DNA of 23,215 bases, from IMG/VR virus record IMGVR_UViG_3300036651_002509, positions 1-23,215 of that record; one strand, given 5' to 3'. The DNA comes from a virus. The position numbers were made by a program, and so were the translations under genes. The notes beneath the pieces are model-generated. The model did no database searches. It saw only the letters and a program-made list of their open reading frames with translations, and was not told the DNA's origin. Below, one piece after another: positions 6,009 to 13,850 of this stretch; the first letter of the stretch is position 1; each line of letters begins with the position of its first letter.

Positions 6009-6334
6009 TAGTCCCCGGTGCTTTCTTCAACCTCTTCTTCTTCTTCAGCTTTCGGATCTTTGTGACGTCGCACGTACGCGCGTTCCTCGGGCTTTTCGAG
6101 AAAGGCGTCGAGTTTCACGGTTTCGCCGTCCTCTTCGCATTCGAAGATGTACGGCCGTTTCGCTGTGAACCGGTGTTCTTTGAGAAGGTCGCGCAGCTTT
6201 TGTTGCGCCTCTTCCTCATCGGCGGCCAGCTTTTGGCGCCGGGTGCGCAGCTTGCGCAATTCTTCAGCCGCGTCTTCGATTGCCGGGATTTGTTTGGGTA
6301 GTACGCCGGGCAGGCGTTGTTGTTTTTCAGCCAT
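6008..6334 (-). CDS. Acidic coiled-coil protein, unknown function
   Basis: A 108-residue protein. ATG 6334 is preferred over 6472, because the extra residues (Ser/His/Leu-rich) do not look coding and would overlap the preceding gene. A helix of heptad character, EDAAEELRKLRTRRQKLAADEEEAQQKLRDLL, spans about residues 20-52. A short beta segment (YIFECEEDGETVKLDAFLEK) and a Glu-rich tail follow. The 19-base leader has no Shine-Dalgarno motif and is A/C-rich. Layout resembles small phage proteins that accompany nucleases or recombinases, but no function can be assigned. Confidence 0.7.
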   Translation of the reverse strand: MAEKQQRLPGVLPKQIPAIEDAAEELRKLRTRRQKLAADEEEAQQKLRDLLKEHRFTAKRPYIFECEEDGETVKLDAFLEKPEERAYVRRHKDPKAEEEEEVEESTGD

Positions 6335-6353
6335 GTGTTTGTGTTGTTGATGG

Positions 6354-6938
6354 TTATGGACGTTGTGGTGGTGAAAGGAAAGGCAGGCCGACAAACTCGA
6401 AGACGTCAGCCTCGGAAGTGGTTCGGTGGTGTGGCTGGCACCCAAGGCAAAGGCTTCGGAACCCGGTGCCATAAGCTTCGAGCGAGTACCCCTTTTTCTG
6501 AGCCGCGGTCGCTATGGCAATGTTGGTTTTCTTGCCGCCGGTGCGAACTACCAGCGAATTCCACCATTTGTCCTCGGTGGTGGCGAAGAAATCGACGGGG
6601 ATGCCAGTCTCGATGTGCACGGCCAGCTTGTTCTCTTTGCCCCAGGCCGGCACGCCGGTAACGCTGAGCCGCTTTCTGAGCACAACCGTTTCCTCAAGCG
6701 AATTGATAAAAGCATCCGCCAAATCCTTCATTTCCGAGGCTTTAACGCTAAAGAGATCCGCCGATTTGAGCGCGTACTTGGGGATGAAAAGCAGCTCGAC
6801 GTCCTTGGGAAACGGCCTGCGCCGCCGGATGGACCCGACAATTTCGATGCGCTCGACAAAGGGCAAGAGCATCGCCTTGAGCACATTGGCCACGCGCAGC
6901 GCGTCTTCGAGGGTGTGTCTGCGGGCCTCGGTGGTCAT
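6354..6938 (-). CDS. PolX / DNA polymerase beta-like nucleotidyltransferase domain protein
   Basis: A 194-residue protein starting at ATG 6938, which overlaps the upstream stop by 4 bases. A longer frame to 7085 is only a shadow of the neighbour. The motif VGSIRRRRPFPKDVELLFI (residues 34-52) is the helix-turn G-S-x-R-R-x(6)-D-x-E/D of the pol-beta fold, with D46 and E48 as metal ligands. D116 in GIPVDFF is the third acidic residue. The later RTGGKKTNIAIATAAQKKGYSLEAYGTGF matches the family's GS-x(2)-(H/N)N-x(2)-R-region. There is no N-terminal HhH or C-terminal PHP domain, so it is a minimal phage form, perhaps a gap-filling or end-processing enzyme. Confidence 0.85.
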   Translation of the reverse strand: MTTEARRHTLEDALRVANVLKAMLLPFVERIEIVGSIRRRRPFPKDVELLFIPKYALKSADLFSVKASEMKDLADAFINSLEETVVLRKRLSVTGVPAWGKENKLAVHIETGIPVDFFATTEDKWWNSLVVRTGGKKTNIAIATAAQKKGYSLEAYGTGFRSLCLGCQPHHRTTSEADVFEFVGLPFLSPPQRP

Positions 6939-7387
6939 GCGGCGGCTTTCTCTGGGAGCGCTTTGAATCCACCGCCCTTGAGCCGGTCGTAATAAGTCTG
7001 CTCGCCGTCCCACACGAAACCCATAAAGACCTGAATAAAATCGACCTGCTTTAGTTTGATGAGACTCATTTGCACCTGAACCCAATCCTGCTGGATCTTC
7101 CAGGCAGTTCGAGCGGCTTGGTCGCGGAAATCATCTTTTCCCTTTTGCGGCCGACTTCGGCTACTCACGTATTCGCGCCAAAGAAACTCGTGAACTTCAT
7201 CGACCTTGGCTGGCAGCCGAATCGTAAATCCTTTGCCACCAACATCGACATGAAAGAACAGAGCCACCGGAAACCCATCGGCGAATTGCTTCGAAATACC
7301 AGTCACGCCGCACTCAGCGAGGTAGGTCTCGATGTAAGAGATCGTGGTGTTGACCGCGATGGACGAAGTATAGTTTTTGAGGTTCAC
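6935..7387 (-). CDS. Conserved phage protein, unknown function
   Basis: A 150-residue protein that starts with GTG at 7387, immediately after the TAA of the regulator gene. The opening KNYTSSIAVNTTISYIETYLAECGVTGIS and the central QAARTAWKIQQDWVQVQMSLIKLKQVDFIQVFMGFVW are hallmarks of a widespread phage family of unknown function. It is often found in early regions with recombination and replication genes. The middle has a strand-rich segment (ALFFHVDVGGKGFTIRLPAK). No catalytic residues are evident. The family call is from memory of motif patterns. Confidence 0.8.
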   Translation of the reverse strand: MNLKNYTSSIAVNTTISYIETYLAECGVTGISKQFADGFPVALFFHVDVGGKGFTIRLPAKVDEVHEFLWREYVSSRSRPQKGKDDFRDQAARTAWKIQQDWVQVQMSLIKLKQVDFIQVFMGFVWDGEQTYYDRLKGGGFKALPEKAAA

Positions 7388-7570
7388 TTAATCTTTGACC
7401 GGCCGAAATAGATTCTCAAGCTGCGGAAGCGTCATTTCAAGCGCGCGGTAAACAAGGAAAGTCATGCTCGGCACTACGGCGTCCTTCGCGCTTTTGCAGT
7501 CGCGCCGAATCGCCTGTAATCGGCGATGATGTTTGGCGTCAATTTCTACGAACTTACGTTTTGCTGCCAT
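7388..7570 (-). CDS. Small DNA-binding-type protein, possibly ribbon-helix-helix
   Basis: A 60-residue basic protein from ATG 7570. An in-frame ATG at 7600 would begin inside the palindrome at 7593-7608, so the shorter form is preferred. The pattern KRKFVEIDAKHHRRLQAIRRDCKSAKDAVVPSMTFLVYRALEMTLPQL reads as a short strand, a helix, a linker and a second helix, as in ribbon-helix-helix repressors. No signature residue proves it. As first gene of the minus operon beside an inverted repeat, it is a plausible autoregulator. Confidence 0.5.
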   Translation of the reverse strand: MAAKRKFVEIDAKHHRRLQAIRRDCKSAKDAVVPSMTFLVYRALEMTLPQLENLFRPVKD

Positions 7571-7592
7571 CGGGCTATGTTTTCCAACAGGC

Positions 7593-7608
7593 GTTGACAA
7601 ATGTCAAC
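7593..7608. promoter_or_regulatory. Inverted repeat, candidate operator in a divergent gap
   Basis: GTTGACA (7593-7599) and TGTCAAC (7602-7608) form two perfect 7-bp arms separated by AA. Each arm contains TTGACA, the -35 consensus, in one direction. The site lies between the minus operon start (7570) and the terminase start (7655). No matching -10 at normal spacing was found on either strand, so the operator reading is stronger than the promoter reading. Confidence 0.45.
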
Positions 7609-7654
7609 AACTTTCTGCTTGCATTAAATTTCCACCTGTGAGCAAATCGCGGGC

Positions 7655-9445
7655 GTGGCGAGCAAAACAGTTTACGGATTGCCGTGGTCTGAGGGTGAAG
7701 ACCTGCTCGCAATCGAACTGGCCATGATCGCTGCGGGCGGGTTTATCGAGCGCTACGGCCGGAAGCACGGGCAAGGGGTTTTCCATCACCAGCGGGCCGC
7801 TCAATCACTTTGCTGGCCTAACGACGATCACCATCGCTGGTCAGACCTCTCTCTCAGAACCATTTGCGAGGAACGTATAACCGTCCTGCAGGGGACCAAG
7901 GATTCGTCAAAAACCCGCACAATTTCCAAGTGGGGACTCATCGACTACTGGGCCAGCCCGAGCGACACGCTGACCTTGGTTTCCTCGACCGGTATCCGCG
8001 AACTCAAGCTGCGCATTTGGGGCGACATTACTAGCCTGTTCAAAGAGGCCAAAGACCGCTACCCGTGGCTGGCCGGGCGCATGTCCAACACGATGACCGG
8101 CATTTTCACCGATTTGCTCGAAGACACCGGCGACGTTCGCGATATCCGCCGCGGGATGATAGCTGTGCCGTGCGTGGGTGGTGAAGGCGAGTGGATAGGC
8201 ATGGACCGCTACGTTGGGATCAAGCAGAGGCGCCGCCGCATCCTGGGCGACGAGCTCCAGTTTATGGCGCCGATGTATGTGAACGTGCTCGACGCCATGG
8301 ACAAAGGCGATTTCAAAGGCGTTTTCGCTGGCAATCCCATCGGCGGTAACGGTAAAGCTCTCGACAAAATAGCTGAACCTTTGGCCGGCTGGTCGAGCCT
8401 GGGCGAGATCACCAAGACCACCACCTGGCGCAACAAGTACGACGGGGTAACCGTCCAGCTTGTCGGCAGCGACAGCCCCAACTTCGATAAGGACCGGCCC
8501 AAGTATTACCCCTACCTCACCGATGAAGCCGATTTAAAGAAAATCGAGCAGCGCAACGGGAAAGACTCGGCGCAGTATTGGACCCTGGGGCTGGGTGTGC
8601 GCAAGATTGGCGCCGATGCCTACCGGGTGCTCACGGTCGAGATGTGCGAGCGCTGCGGGGCGTTCAAAGACGTCATCTGGCGCGGTGGCGAGCGCACCCG
8701 GGTTTACGCGATTGACGCGGGTTTCGGTGGTGACCCGTGCGAAGTGATGGATTTGGAGTTTGGCGAGGACGTTGAAGGGCGGCAGGTCATTCGCTTCAAC
8801 GAGACCCGCTCAATTCCCATCGAGGTAAGCTCGCGCATTACGGCCGAGGACCAAATTGCCTACTTTGTGAAAGCCGACGCCGAGCGGCTCAAGGTGCCAC
8901 CGCAAAACATCTTCTTCGACGCTGGTATGCGGGCCACCCTGGCAATCAGCATGGCGCGAGTTTGCGGCAACGCGGTAAACGCGGTGAACTTTGGCGGCCC
9001 GGCGACTGATCGGCCGGTGGACGATGGCAGCTTTATCGACGACCCCAAGACCGGTGAGCGCCGGCTGATGAAGTGCAACGAGCTCTACAGCAAATTTGTT
9101 ACGGAAATGTGGTACTCGATCCGGAAGGCGGTCGAGTGCAAACAGGCGCGGAATTTTCCAAAGAGCGCCGCCGAGGAATTCTCGCAACGCGAATGGCGTT
9201 GGGTGCCCGGGCCATTGGGCGAGCGCTACGAGCTGGAAACCAAGCCAGAGTACAAGTTGCGTAACAGCGGCCACAGCCCGAATAAGGCTGACGTGCTCAG
9301 CATCGGTGGCGAGGGCGCGCGCCGGTTGGGCTTTGTGATTCAATCGGTGAAGGAAGGCGCGGCGGTCGAGGAAGATAATTGGCTGGAACGCGAGCAGGAG
9401 AAATGGCGCAAGGTGGTCAAAAAGAGCGAGTTGAAATATGGCTGA
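7655..9445 (+). CDS. Phage terminase large subunit
   Basis: A 596-residue packaging motor and nuclease. HHQRAAQ (44-50) sits ahead of the Walker A GTKDSSKT (80-87), and Walker B is RRILGDE (194-200) with the catalytic Glu. GNPIGG (226-231) is the coupling motif III. The RNase H-like nuclease follows, with D354 in YAIDAGFGGD, D422 in IFFDAGMR and D546 in NKADVLSIG as metal-binding acids. Length is normal to long for the family. The start is uncertain: GTG 7655 gives protein-like sequence but lacks a clear Shine-Dalgarno site. It moves DNA into the prohead through the portal encoded at 19060-21417, an unusually distant 10 kb downstream. Confidence 0.93.
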   Translation: MASKTVYGLPWSEGEDLLAIELAMIAAGGFIERYGRKHGQGVFHHQRAAQSLCWPNDDHHRWSDLSLRTICEERITVLQGTKDSSKTRTISKWGLIDYWASPSDTLTLVSSTGIRELKLRIWGDITSLFKEAKDRYPWLAGRMSNTMTGIFTDLLEDTGDVRDIRRGMIAVPCVGGEGEWIGMDRYVGIKQRRRRILGDELQFMAPMYVNVLDAMDKGDFKGVFAGNPIGGNGKALDKIAEPLAGWSSLGEITKTTTWRNKYDGVTVQLVGSDSPNFDKDRPKYYPYLTDEADLKKIEQRNGKDSAQYWTLGLGVRKIGADAYRVLTVEMCERCGAFKDVIWRGGERTRVYAIDAGFGGDPCEVMDLEFGEDVEGRQVIRFNETRSIPIEVSSRITAEDQIAYFVKADAERLKVPPQNIFFDAGMRATLAISMARVCGNAVNAVNFGGPATDRPVDDGSFIDDPKTGERRLMKCNELYSKFVTEMWYSIRKAVECKQARNFPKSAAEEFSQREWRWVPGPLGERYELETKPEYKLRNSGHSPNKADVLSIGGEGARRLGFVIQSVKEGAAVEEDNWLEREQEKWRKVVKKSELKYG

Positions 9446-9659
9446 AATTAAAAGTGCAAAGGAGTGGATTACTCACATTGCCAAAACACGCGGTTTTGCG
9501 ACAGAGGAAACTGTGCAAAACATTCAGGCCGATGCCCTGCGAGGCGCGGCATGGATTGCTCAAGCGGAAGCGCAGGGGCGAGATCCTGAATTAGCTCAGC
9601 GACTATTCGCTATTTTCCAGGGGAAAGCAGACTCACTTACACTCATGCGTCATGGCTGA
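9438..9659 (+). CDS. Small helical protein, unknown function
   Basis: A 73-residue protein beginning inside the last codons of the terminase gene (8-base overlap) and ending inside the start of the helicase-loader gene. Its sequence MAEIKSAKEWITHIAKTRGFATEETVQNIQADALRGAAWIAQ looks mostly helical. It has no cysteines or catalytic motif. Position and overlap on both sides support it as a genuine coupled gene. The function is unknown. Confidence 0.7.
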   Translation: MAEIKSAKEWITHIAKTRGFATEETVQNIQADALRGAAWIAQAEAQGRDPELAQRLFAIFQGKADSLTLMRHG

Positions 9660-10344
9660 AACCGTCGCCGTTCCATGCACCGGTTGCACCGCTTTGGTGG
9701 AAGTCGAAGCGGGAAGTGAGGTTGCCAGACTGGCTCAGGAAGTGGGCATTTACTGCGACACCTGCATGGCCGCTCAGTCCGAGATTGCCCGCGAGGAACT
9801 ATTGCCCAAACCGCTGCCGTTCAGCACCTATTGCCCACCGTGCTTCGAGGACACCGCTTTCGAGAATCTCCCATGCCCGGCCAAATCCAAACAGGCACTG
9901 GAATGGTGCTTTGGCCATTCGGGCTTGAACCTGTGGGGTTACCCTGGCACCGGCAAAACCCGCACGATGAGCCTCGTTATTAAAGGGATGCTGGAAGGTG
10001 GCCTGTCAGTGGTGGCGTTTGGCCCCGGCGATTTTCGACAGAACTGCGAGTTGAAGGAGTGGAAGCGCGGCCCCTGGCTCAAGAAGCTCTCAAGCGTGGA
10101 CGTGCTCTTCATCGATGACCTCGACAAAATGAACCTCACCCGCGAGATGGAGAAAGACTTTTTCGCCGTCTTGAGCAACCGCATGGGGCGCAAACCCGTG
10201 CTGATGACCGGCAACAGCACCGGCGAGGAGATCACTTACACCTTCAAGCTCGGGTACGCCATGGTGCGCCGCATCCGCGACCACTGCCTTTCGATTCACT
10301 TTGGACAAAACGACATTAACCCGCTACCAAATGGCCATGAGTGA
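9652..10344 (+). CDS. IstB/DnaC-like AAA+ ATPase, probable helicase loader
   Basis: A 230-residue protein. An N-terminal zinc-finger-like pair (C9, C12 and C35, C38) precedes the ATPase core. Walker A GYPGTGKT is at 96-103, Walker B LFIDDLD at 152-158, a sensor-1-like MTGNST at 185-190, and arginines in YAMVRRIRDHC (202-212) fit the arginine-finger region. This is the DnaC/IstB arrangement. Such proteins load the replicative helicase onto DNA or aid strand exchange. No helicase gene is visible in the window, so the partner lies outside it or belongs to the host. The HNH gene overlaps its 3' end. Confidence 0.85.
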   Translation: MAETVAVPCTGCTALVEVEAGSEVARLAQEVGIYCDTCMAAQSEIAREELLPKPLPFSTYCPPCFEDTAFENLPCPAKSKQALEWCFGHSGLNLWGYPGTGKTRTMSLVIKGMLEGGLSVVAFGPGDFRQNCELKEWKRGPWLKKLSSVDVLFIDDLDKMNLTREMEKDFFAVLSNRMGRKPVLMTGNSTGEEITYTFKLGYAMVRRIRDHCLSIHFGQNDINPLPNGHE

Positions 10345-10864
10345 AATGAGAAAAATAGGCAGGCCCAAAGGGTCGAGAAACCACAAAGACCTGACGCCGG
10401 AAGAAATTAAACGGCAATTTTGGAGCCACGTTAAGGTCGGCCTACCACACGAATGCTGGCCATGGACCGGATATGTCGAGCGAGAGACCGGCTATGGAAA
10501 ATTCACTTGGAACACCAGACCGAGTTCCGCCCATCGCTTTGCGTGGATAGCCACCTTTGGAGAAATACCGTTTGGTTTGCTCGTGTGCCACAAGTGCGAC
10601 AACCGAGTTTGCCAGAATCCTTCCCATTTGTGGCTGGGCACCATTGCAGACAATAATCGCGATATGAGAGAAAAGGGACGCGGGGCAAAGCCGCCGAGGA
10701 ACGACAAGATCACTCGCGAAGAGGTGAAGTTGGTTCGCAAACTTTGGGTTCCTTACAAAGTTAGCGTGCGAAAAATATCAACCATGCTCAAACTTCCCTA
10801 TAAAAGCGTGGAAACCGCAGTAAGCAAAACTCACTGGAAAGAAATACCATGGACACCATCATAA
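10331..10864 (+). CDS. Free-standing HNH endonuclease (HNH_3 type)
   Basis: A 177-residue protein from ATG 10331; ATG 10337 is equally possible. ECWPWTGYVERETGYGKF (41-58), SSAHRFAWIATFGEIP (65-80) and VCHKCDNRVCQNPSHLWLGTIADNNRDM (85-112) are the complete HNH_3 core. The first H is in AHR, with metal ligands in CHKCD...C and the NxxH of NPSHL. A C-terminal helix-turn-helix-like part (REEVKLVRKLW...VRKISTMLKLPYKSVETAV) may bind DNA. It overlaps neighbours at both ends and has more A-rich codons than the flanking genes, fitting a recent insertion of a homing-type nuclease. Confidence 0.9.
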   Translation: MAMSEMRKIGRPKGSRNHKDLTPEEIKRQFWSHVKVGLPHECWPWTGYVERETGYGKFTWNTRPSSAHRFAWIATFGEIPFGLLVCHKCDNRVCQNPSHLWLGTIADNNRDMREKGRGAKPPRNDKITREEVKLVRKLWVPYKVSVRKISTMLKLPYKSVETAVSKTHWKEIPWTPS

Positions 10865-11523
10865 GTCGTAGTCAATTTCCCCCATCGGGTTGGGTTTTTT
10901 TTGAGCCCAGCACAGGCTGGTCGGCGCCGATGCCTAAGGCCACCACCTTCGACACCACGGTTACCCAAATCATCCAGCACCGCCTCGCTAACCCGGCATT
11001 GATGCTGCGCCACAAGCTCTCGACCGATCGCACGGTCGTCGCCAACGAGCTTGAAAACTTCACCCGGGCGAGGCTCGGGATGCAACCACTGGGGGCCGGT
11101 AACCCAAAACCGATGCCCAGCCGGACACTGCCACAAGCCGTGCTCGGGCAAGTTGCTGCGGTGGCTAAGATGGCCGATGGGATTGGGCTGCTTTTGGACT
11201 TCATTCCCAACGGGACACCGGTTGCGCCTGAGCTTGCGGCCAAACGCGCCGAGGTCTGCTCGACATGCCCAAAGAATTCGGAGAAAGCCTTCCTCTCGTT
11301 CTTCACGCAGCCGGCGAGCGAGCGGTTGCAGAAGATGGTCGAGGCGCGAACCGAGTTGCATCTTTCAACGCCATACGACGAAAAGTTAGGAATTTGCCAG
11401 ATCTGCCTTTGCCCAATGCGGCTTAAATGTCATTTGCCCATGGACGTAATTCTGAGCAAGACAAAACCCGCAACCATGGCTGAGTTTCCAGACCATTGCT
11501 GGATAAAGCGGCAAGACCAATGA
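10849..11523 (+). CDS. Phage protein with C-terminal Cys cluster, unknown function
   Basis: A 224-residue protein. The N-terminal half has helical stretches (VTQIIQHRLANPALMLRHKLSTDRTVVANEL) of a kind often seen in small phage accessory proteins. The C-terminal part holds CSTCPKN (about 137-143), LGICQICLCPMRLKCH (about 180-195) and DHCWI near the end. Those seven or so cysteines and a histidine could bind zinc or an iron-sulfur cluster. It overlaps the HNH gene by 16 bases and the cytosine methyltransferase by 4. No function is known. Confidence 0.7.
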   Translation: MDTIISRSQFPPSGWVFFEPSTGWSAPMPKATTFDTTVTQIIQHRLANPALMLRHKLSTDRTVVANELENFTRARLGMQPLGAGNPKPMPSRTLPQAVLGQVAAVAKMADGIGLLLDFIPNGTPVAPELAAKRAEVCSTCPKNSEKAFLSFFTQPASERLQKMVEARTELHLSTPYDEKLGICQICLCPMRLKCHLPMDVILSKTKPATMAEFPDHCWIKRQDQ

Positions 11524-12755
11524 ATTACGGCACGGTATGCAGCGGGATTGGTGCGCCGGAATGCGCCTGGTCTGACCTCGGCTGGAAGTGCCAGTTCGCC
11601 GCAGAGATAGACGTTTTCCCTTCCGCCGTTCATGCTCACCGTTTCCCTGGAGTACCAAACTATGGCGACATTACGAAATTCAAAGAATGGCCAGAGCAAT
11701 CAATCGACATTCTCGTTGGAGGCACACCATGCCAGAGCTTTTCCGTCGCCGGACTCCGAAAGGGACTGGCTGATCCGCGTGGCAACCTTATGCTCACCTT
11801 CCTGGCCATCACTGGCCGCTATGCTCCCACCTGGGTCGTTTGGGAAAATGTGCCTGGCGTGCTGTCCATCGACGGAGGGCGGGCTTTTGGAGCCTTCCTC
11901 GGAGGGCTGGCAGAACTCGGGTATGGGTTCGCCTACCGAGTTTTGGACGCTCAATTCTTCGGAGTGGCCCAAAGACGCCGCCGTGTGTTCGTTGTCGGAT
12001 GTGCTGGAGGACAATGGCAGCGTGCCGCAGCGGTATTATTTGAGCGCGAAAGCCTGTGCGGGAATCCTGCGCCGCGCCGAGAAACGCGGGAAAGACTTGC
12101 CCCAACAATTAGCGCACGCACTAAAGGCGGTGGCGGACTTGGGACAGACGCGGACTTAGACGGGGCGCTGATCACCCACAGCCTACGCGCCGATGGCTTC
12201 GACGCGAGCGAGGACAGCACCGCGCGGGGCACGCCGGTGGTTGCCGCATTTGGCGGCGATAACTGTTCGGGGCCAATAGAAATTGCTACTGCGTGCAGGG
12301 CGCACGGCTCATTTCATGGAGACTTTGAAACAGAAACAATGCTCGCGTTCAGTTCCAAAGACCACGGCGCGGATGCGGGACACACCGCACCAACACTGCG
12401 AGCCGCGCCACACGACAAATCGCACGCCAATTCGGGAGCGCCACCGGCGATTGCGTTTAAGCCAAACCAGGGCGCTAAGAGCCGAACCTTGGGAGCTTCC
12501 GAGCACGTTGCGCCAACACTCGAAAGCGCGATGGGAGGGAACAATAAGCCAGCCGTGCAACAGGGCTACGCTGTGCGCCGATTGACTCCAACCGAGTGCG
12601 AAAGACTCCAGGGCTTTCCAGATGGCTGGACGGCGATCCAATACCGAGGCAAACCCGCCGCCGATGGACCGCGCTACAAGGCACTGGGCAATTCGATGGC
12701 GGTACCGGTGCTAAAGTGGATCGGGCAGAGGATTGAGATGGTGCATAAGCTGTGA
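11520..12755 (+). CDS. DNA (cytosine-5)-methyltransferase
   Basis: A 411-residue enzyme. ATG 11520 forms an ATGA overlap and begins directly at motif I (GTVCSGIG). Motif IV GGTPCQSF carries the catalytic Cys (C71). Motif VI is WENVPG (108-113), motif VIII QRRRRVFVVG (151-160), motif IX LTPTECERLQGFPDGW and motif X YKALGNSMAVPV. Motifs VIII and IX are ~190 residues apart; this target-recognition zone carries variants of the repeat APTL, as in other phage Dcm-like enzymes. It methylates C5 of cytosine at an unknown site. No partner endonuclease is present, so it is likely an orphan anti-restriction or epigenetic enzyme. Confidence 0.95.
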   Translation: MNYGTVCSGIGAPECAWSDLGWKCQFAAEIDVFPSAVHAHRFPGVPNYGDITKFKEWPEQSIDILVGGTPCQSFSVAGLRKGLADPRGNLMLTFLAITGRYAPTWVVWENVPGVLSIDGGRAFGAFLGGLAELGYGFAYRVLDAQFFGVAQRRRRVFVVGCAGGQWQRAAAVLFERESLCGNPAPRRETRERLAPTISARTKGGGGLGTDADLDGALITHSLRADGFDASEDSTARGTPVVAAFGGDNCSGPIEIATACRAHGSFHGDFETETMLAFSSKDHGADAGHTAPTLRAAPHDKSHANSGAPPAIAFKPNQGAKSRTLGASEHVAPTLESAMGGNNKPAVQQGYAVRRLTPTECERLQGFPDGWTAIQYRGKPAADGPRYKALGNSMAVPVLKWIGQRIEMVHKL

Positions 12756-13465
12756 AGGTCCTCCTTACTTACATTTCTGTGACCGGCGGCCTCGTTACGC
12801 AACAATTTGCCAGCCGATTCGCCGCGACCTACCTGCAATTTCCGCCGGGTTACCCTCACAAGCTGCTCGTGGTTTGCAATGGCGGGCCGCCCGCAACCGA
12901 GCTTGGCCTGCTATTTCGACCGTTCGAAGCCGCGTTCTACCCGCGGCCAAACGACCCCGGCTGGGACGTGAGCGCCTTCGTGGACGTCGCCCGCAACATG
13001 GCCACCGATTACGATCTGATGATCTGCTGCGGCGAGTCGTGCTATTTCCATCGCCCTGACTGGCTCGCGCGCCTGGTCGAAGTGGTCGAGCGCTATCCCC
13101 GCGGCATGTATGGCTTCTTTTCCAGCCACGTCGTACGGCCGCACCTGAACACCACCGGGTTTGCCGTGTGGCCAAAGTGGCTCACCGATTACCCGCGCCA
13201 GGTGCGCTCACGCGACGAGCGCTACCACTTCGAGCACGGCGAATTCAGTTTCTGGCGCCATGTTCACGCCAAGGCGGGTCCGGTTAAGCTGGTGACCTGG
13301 GACGGCGACTGGAACCCGGGCCAATGGCGCTTGCCGCAGAACATCTTGTGGCGCGGCGACCAGTCAAATTGCCTGATTTGGTGCCGCCATAACGACATTT
13401 ACCGAGACGCAGAGAAAGCGCGGCAGCTTAATTGGTCAGCGTCGATTGATCGGGTGGCGGTATGA
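12752..13465 (+). CDS. Glycosyltransferase-like protein, paralogue 1
   Basis: A 237-residue protein that starts with GTG in a GTGA overlap with the methyltransferase stop. It opens with a Rossmann-like strand (KVLLTYISV). GWDVSAF (70-76) corresponds to the G(W/R)D(I/V)GAF signature shared with rhamnan-synthesis RgpF-like proteins. ESCYFHRPDWL (95-105), HFEHGEFSFW (159-168), TWDGDW (182-187) and LWRGDQSNCLIWCRH (199-213) recur in two downstream genes. This family is treated as GT-A-type sugar transferases, though the donor and acceptor are unknown. No signal peptide or membrane segment is visible, so it acts in the cytoplasm. Confidence 0.7.
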   Translation: MKVLLTYISVTGGLVTQQFASRFAATYLQFPPGYPHKLLVVCNGGPPATELGLLFRPFEAAFYPRPNDPGWDVSAFVDVARNMATDYDLMICCGESCYFHRPDWLARLVEVVERYPRGMYGFFSSHVVRPHLNTTGFAVWPKWLTDYPRQVRSRDERYHFEHGEFSFWRHVHAKAGPVKLVTWDGDWNPGQWRLPQNILWRGDQSNCLIWCRHNDIYRDAEKARQLNWSASIDRVAV

Positions 13466-13650
13466 AGGACGATACCCGATATAAATGTCCGAAGTGCGGG
13501 ATGGCTCTAAAATTTGAGCAGTTGCCGGACTTTAGTTGCGTCTGTCGGTGCCCCACATCCTATTGCAAAGGGGTTTCCGATCCTGGATTTGGTAAAGACG
13601 CCGCTACTGCCCACGCCGATTGGCTCAGGCGAAACGGATTTGTGCAATGA
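13462..13650 (+). CDS. Small zinc-ribbon protein
   Basis: A 62-residue protein in an ATGA overlap after paralogue 1. It has a clear zinc-ribbon arrangement: YKCPKCGMALKFEQL near residues 8-22, then CVCRCPTSYC near 26-35, followed by a short helix (AATAHADWLRRNGF). Its role in the glycan cassette is unclear. It may simply be one of the small accessory genes that separate the larger ones. Confidence 0.65.
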   Translation: MKDDTRYKCPKCGMALKFEQLPDFSCVCRCPTSYCKGVSDPGFGKDAATAHADWLRRNGFVQ

Positions 13651-13850
13651 AGGTCATCACGATTACATGTCCTGAACCGATGAGCGACTACAAGCGACGG
13701 GTGGCTCGCTGGCTGGCTTGGGATGGTTACCAAAAGCGCCGGCATGAAGTCCAAGGCCCGATGTTCAATGACGAAAATAAGGTTGAAGCAACGCAAGAAT
13801 TTAACGATTTGCTTCTCAAAAATCTCAGAGACTATCCCGAATGCGCTTAG
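13647..13850 (+). CDS. Small protein, unknown function
   Basis: A 67-residue protein. ATG 13647 overlaps the previous stop by 4 bases, so the earlier in-frame start at 13620 is rejected. MKVITITCPEPMSDYKRRVARWLAWDGYQKRR combines a beta strand and a basic amphipathic helix, and the remainder is polar. It overlaps the next glycosyltransferase start by 10 bases. The family is not recognised. Confidence 0.6.
   Translation: MKVITITCPEPMSDYKRRVARWLAWDGYQKRRHEVQGPMFNDENKVEATQEFNDLLLKNLRDYPECA

Noticed and set aside
6939-7085. Longer start for the PolX-like gene
   Set aside because: The extra residues have no family likeness and overlap the conserved phage gene fully, while ATG 6938 has a 4-base overlap.
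7533-7727. Plus-strand 64-codon frame before the terminase
   Set aside because: It crosses the antisense regulator gene and the inverted repeat and lacks a family likeness.
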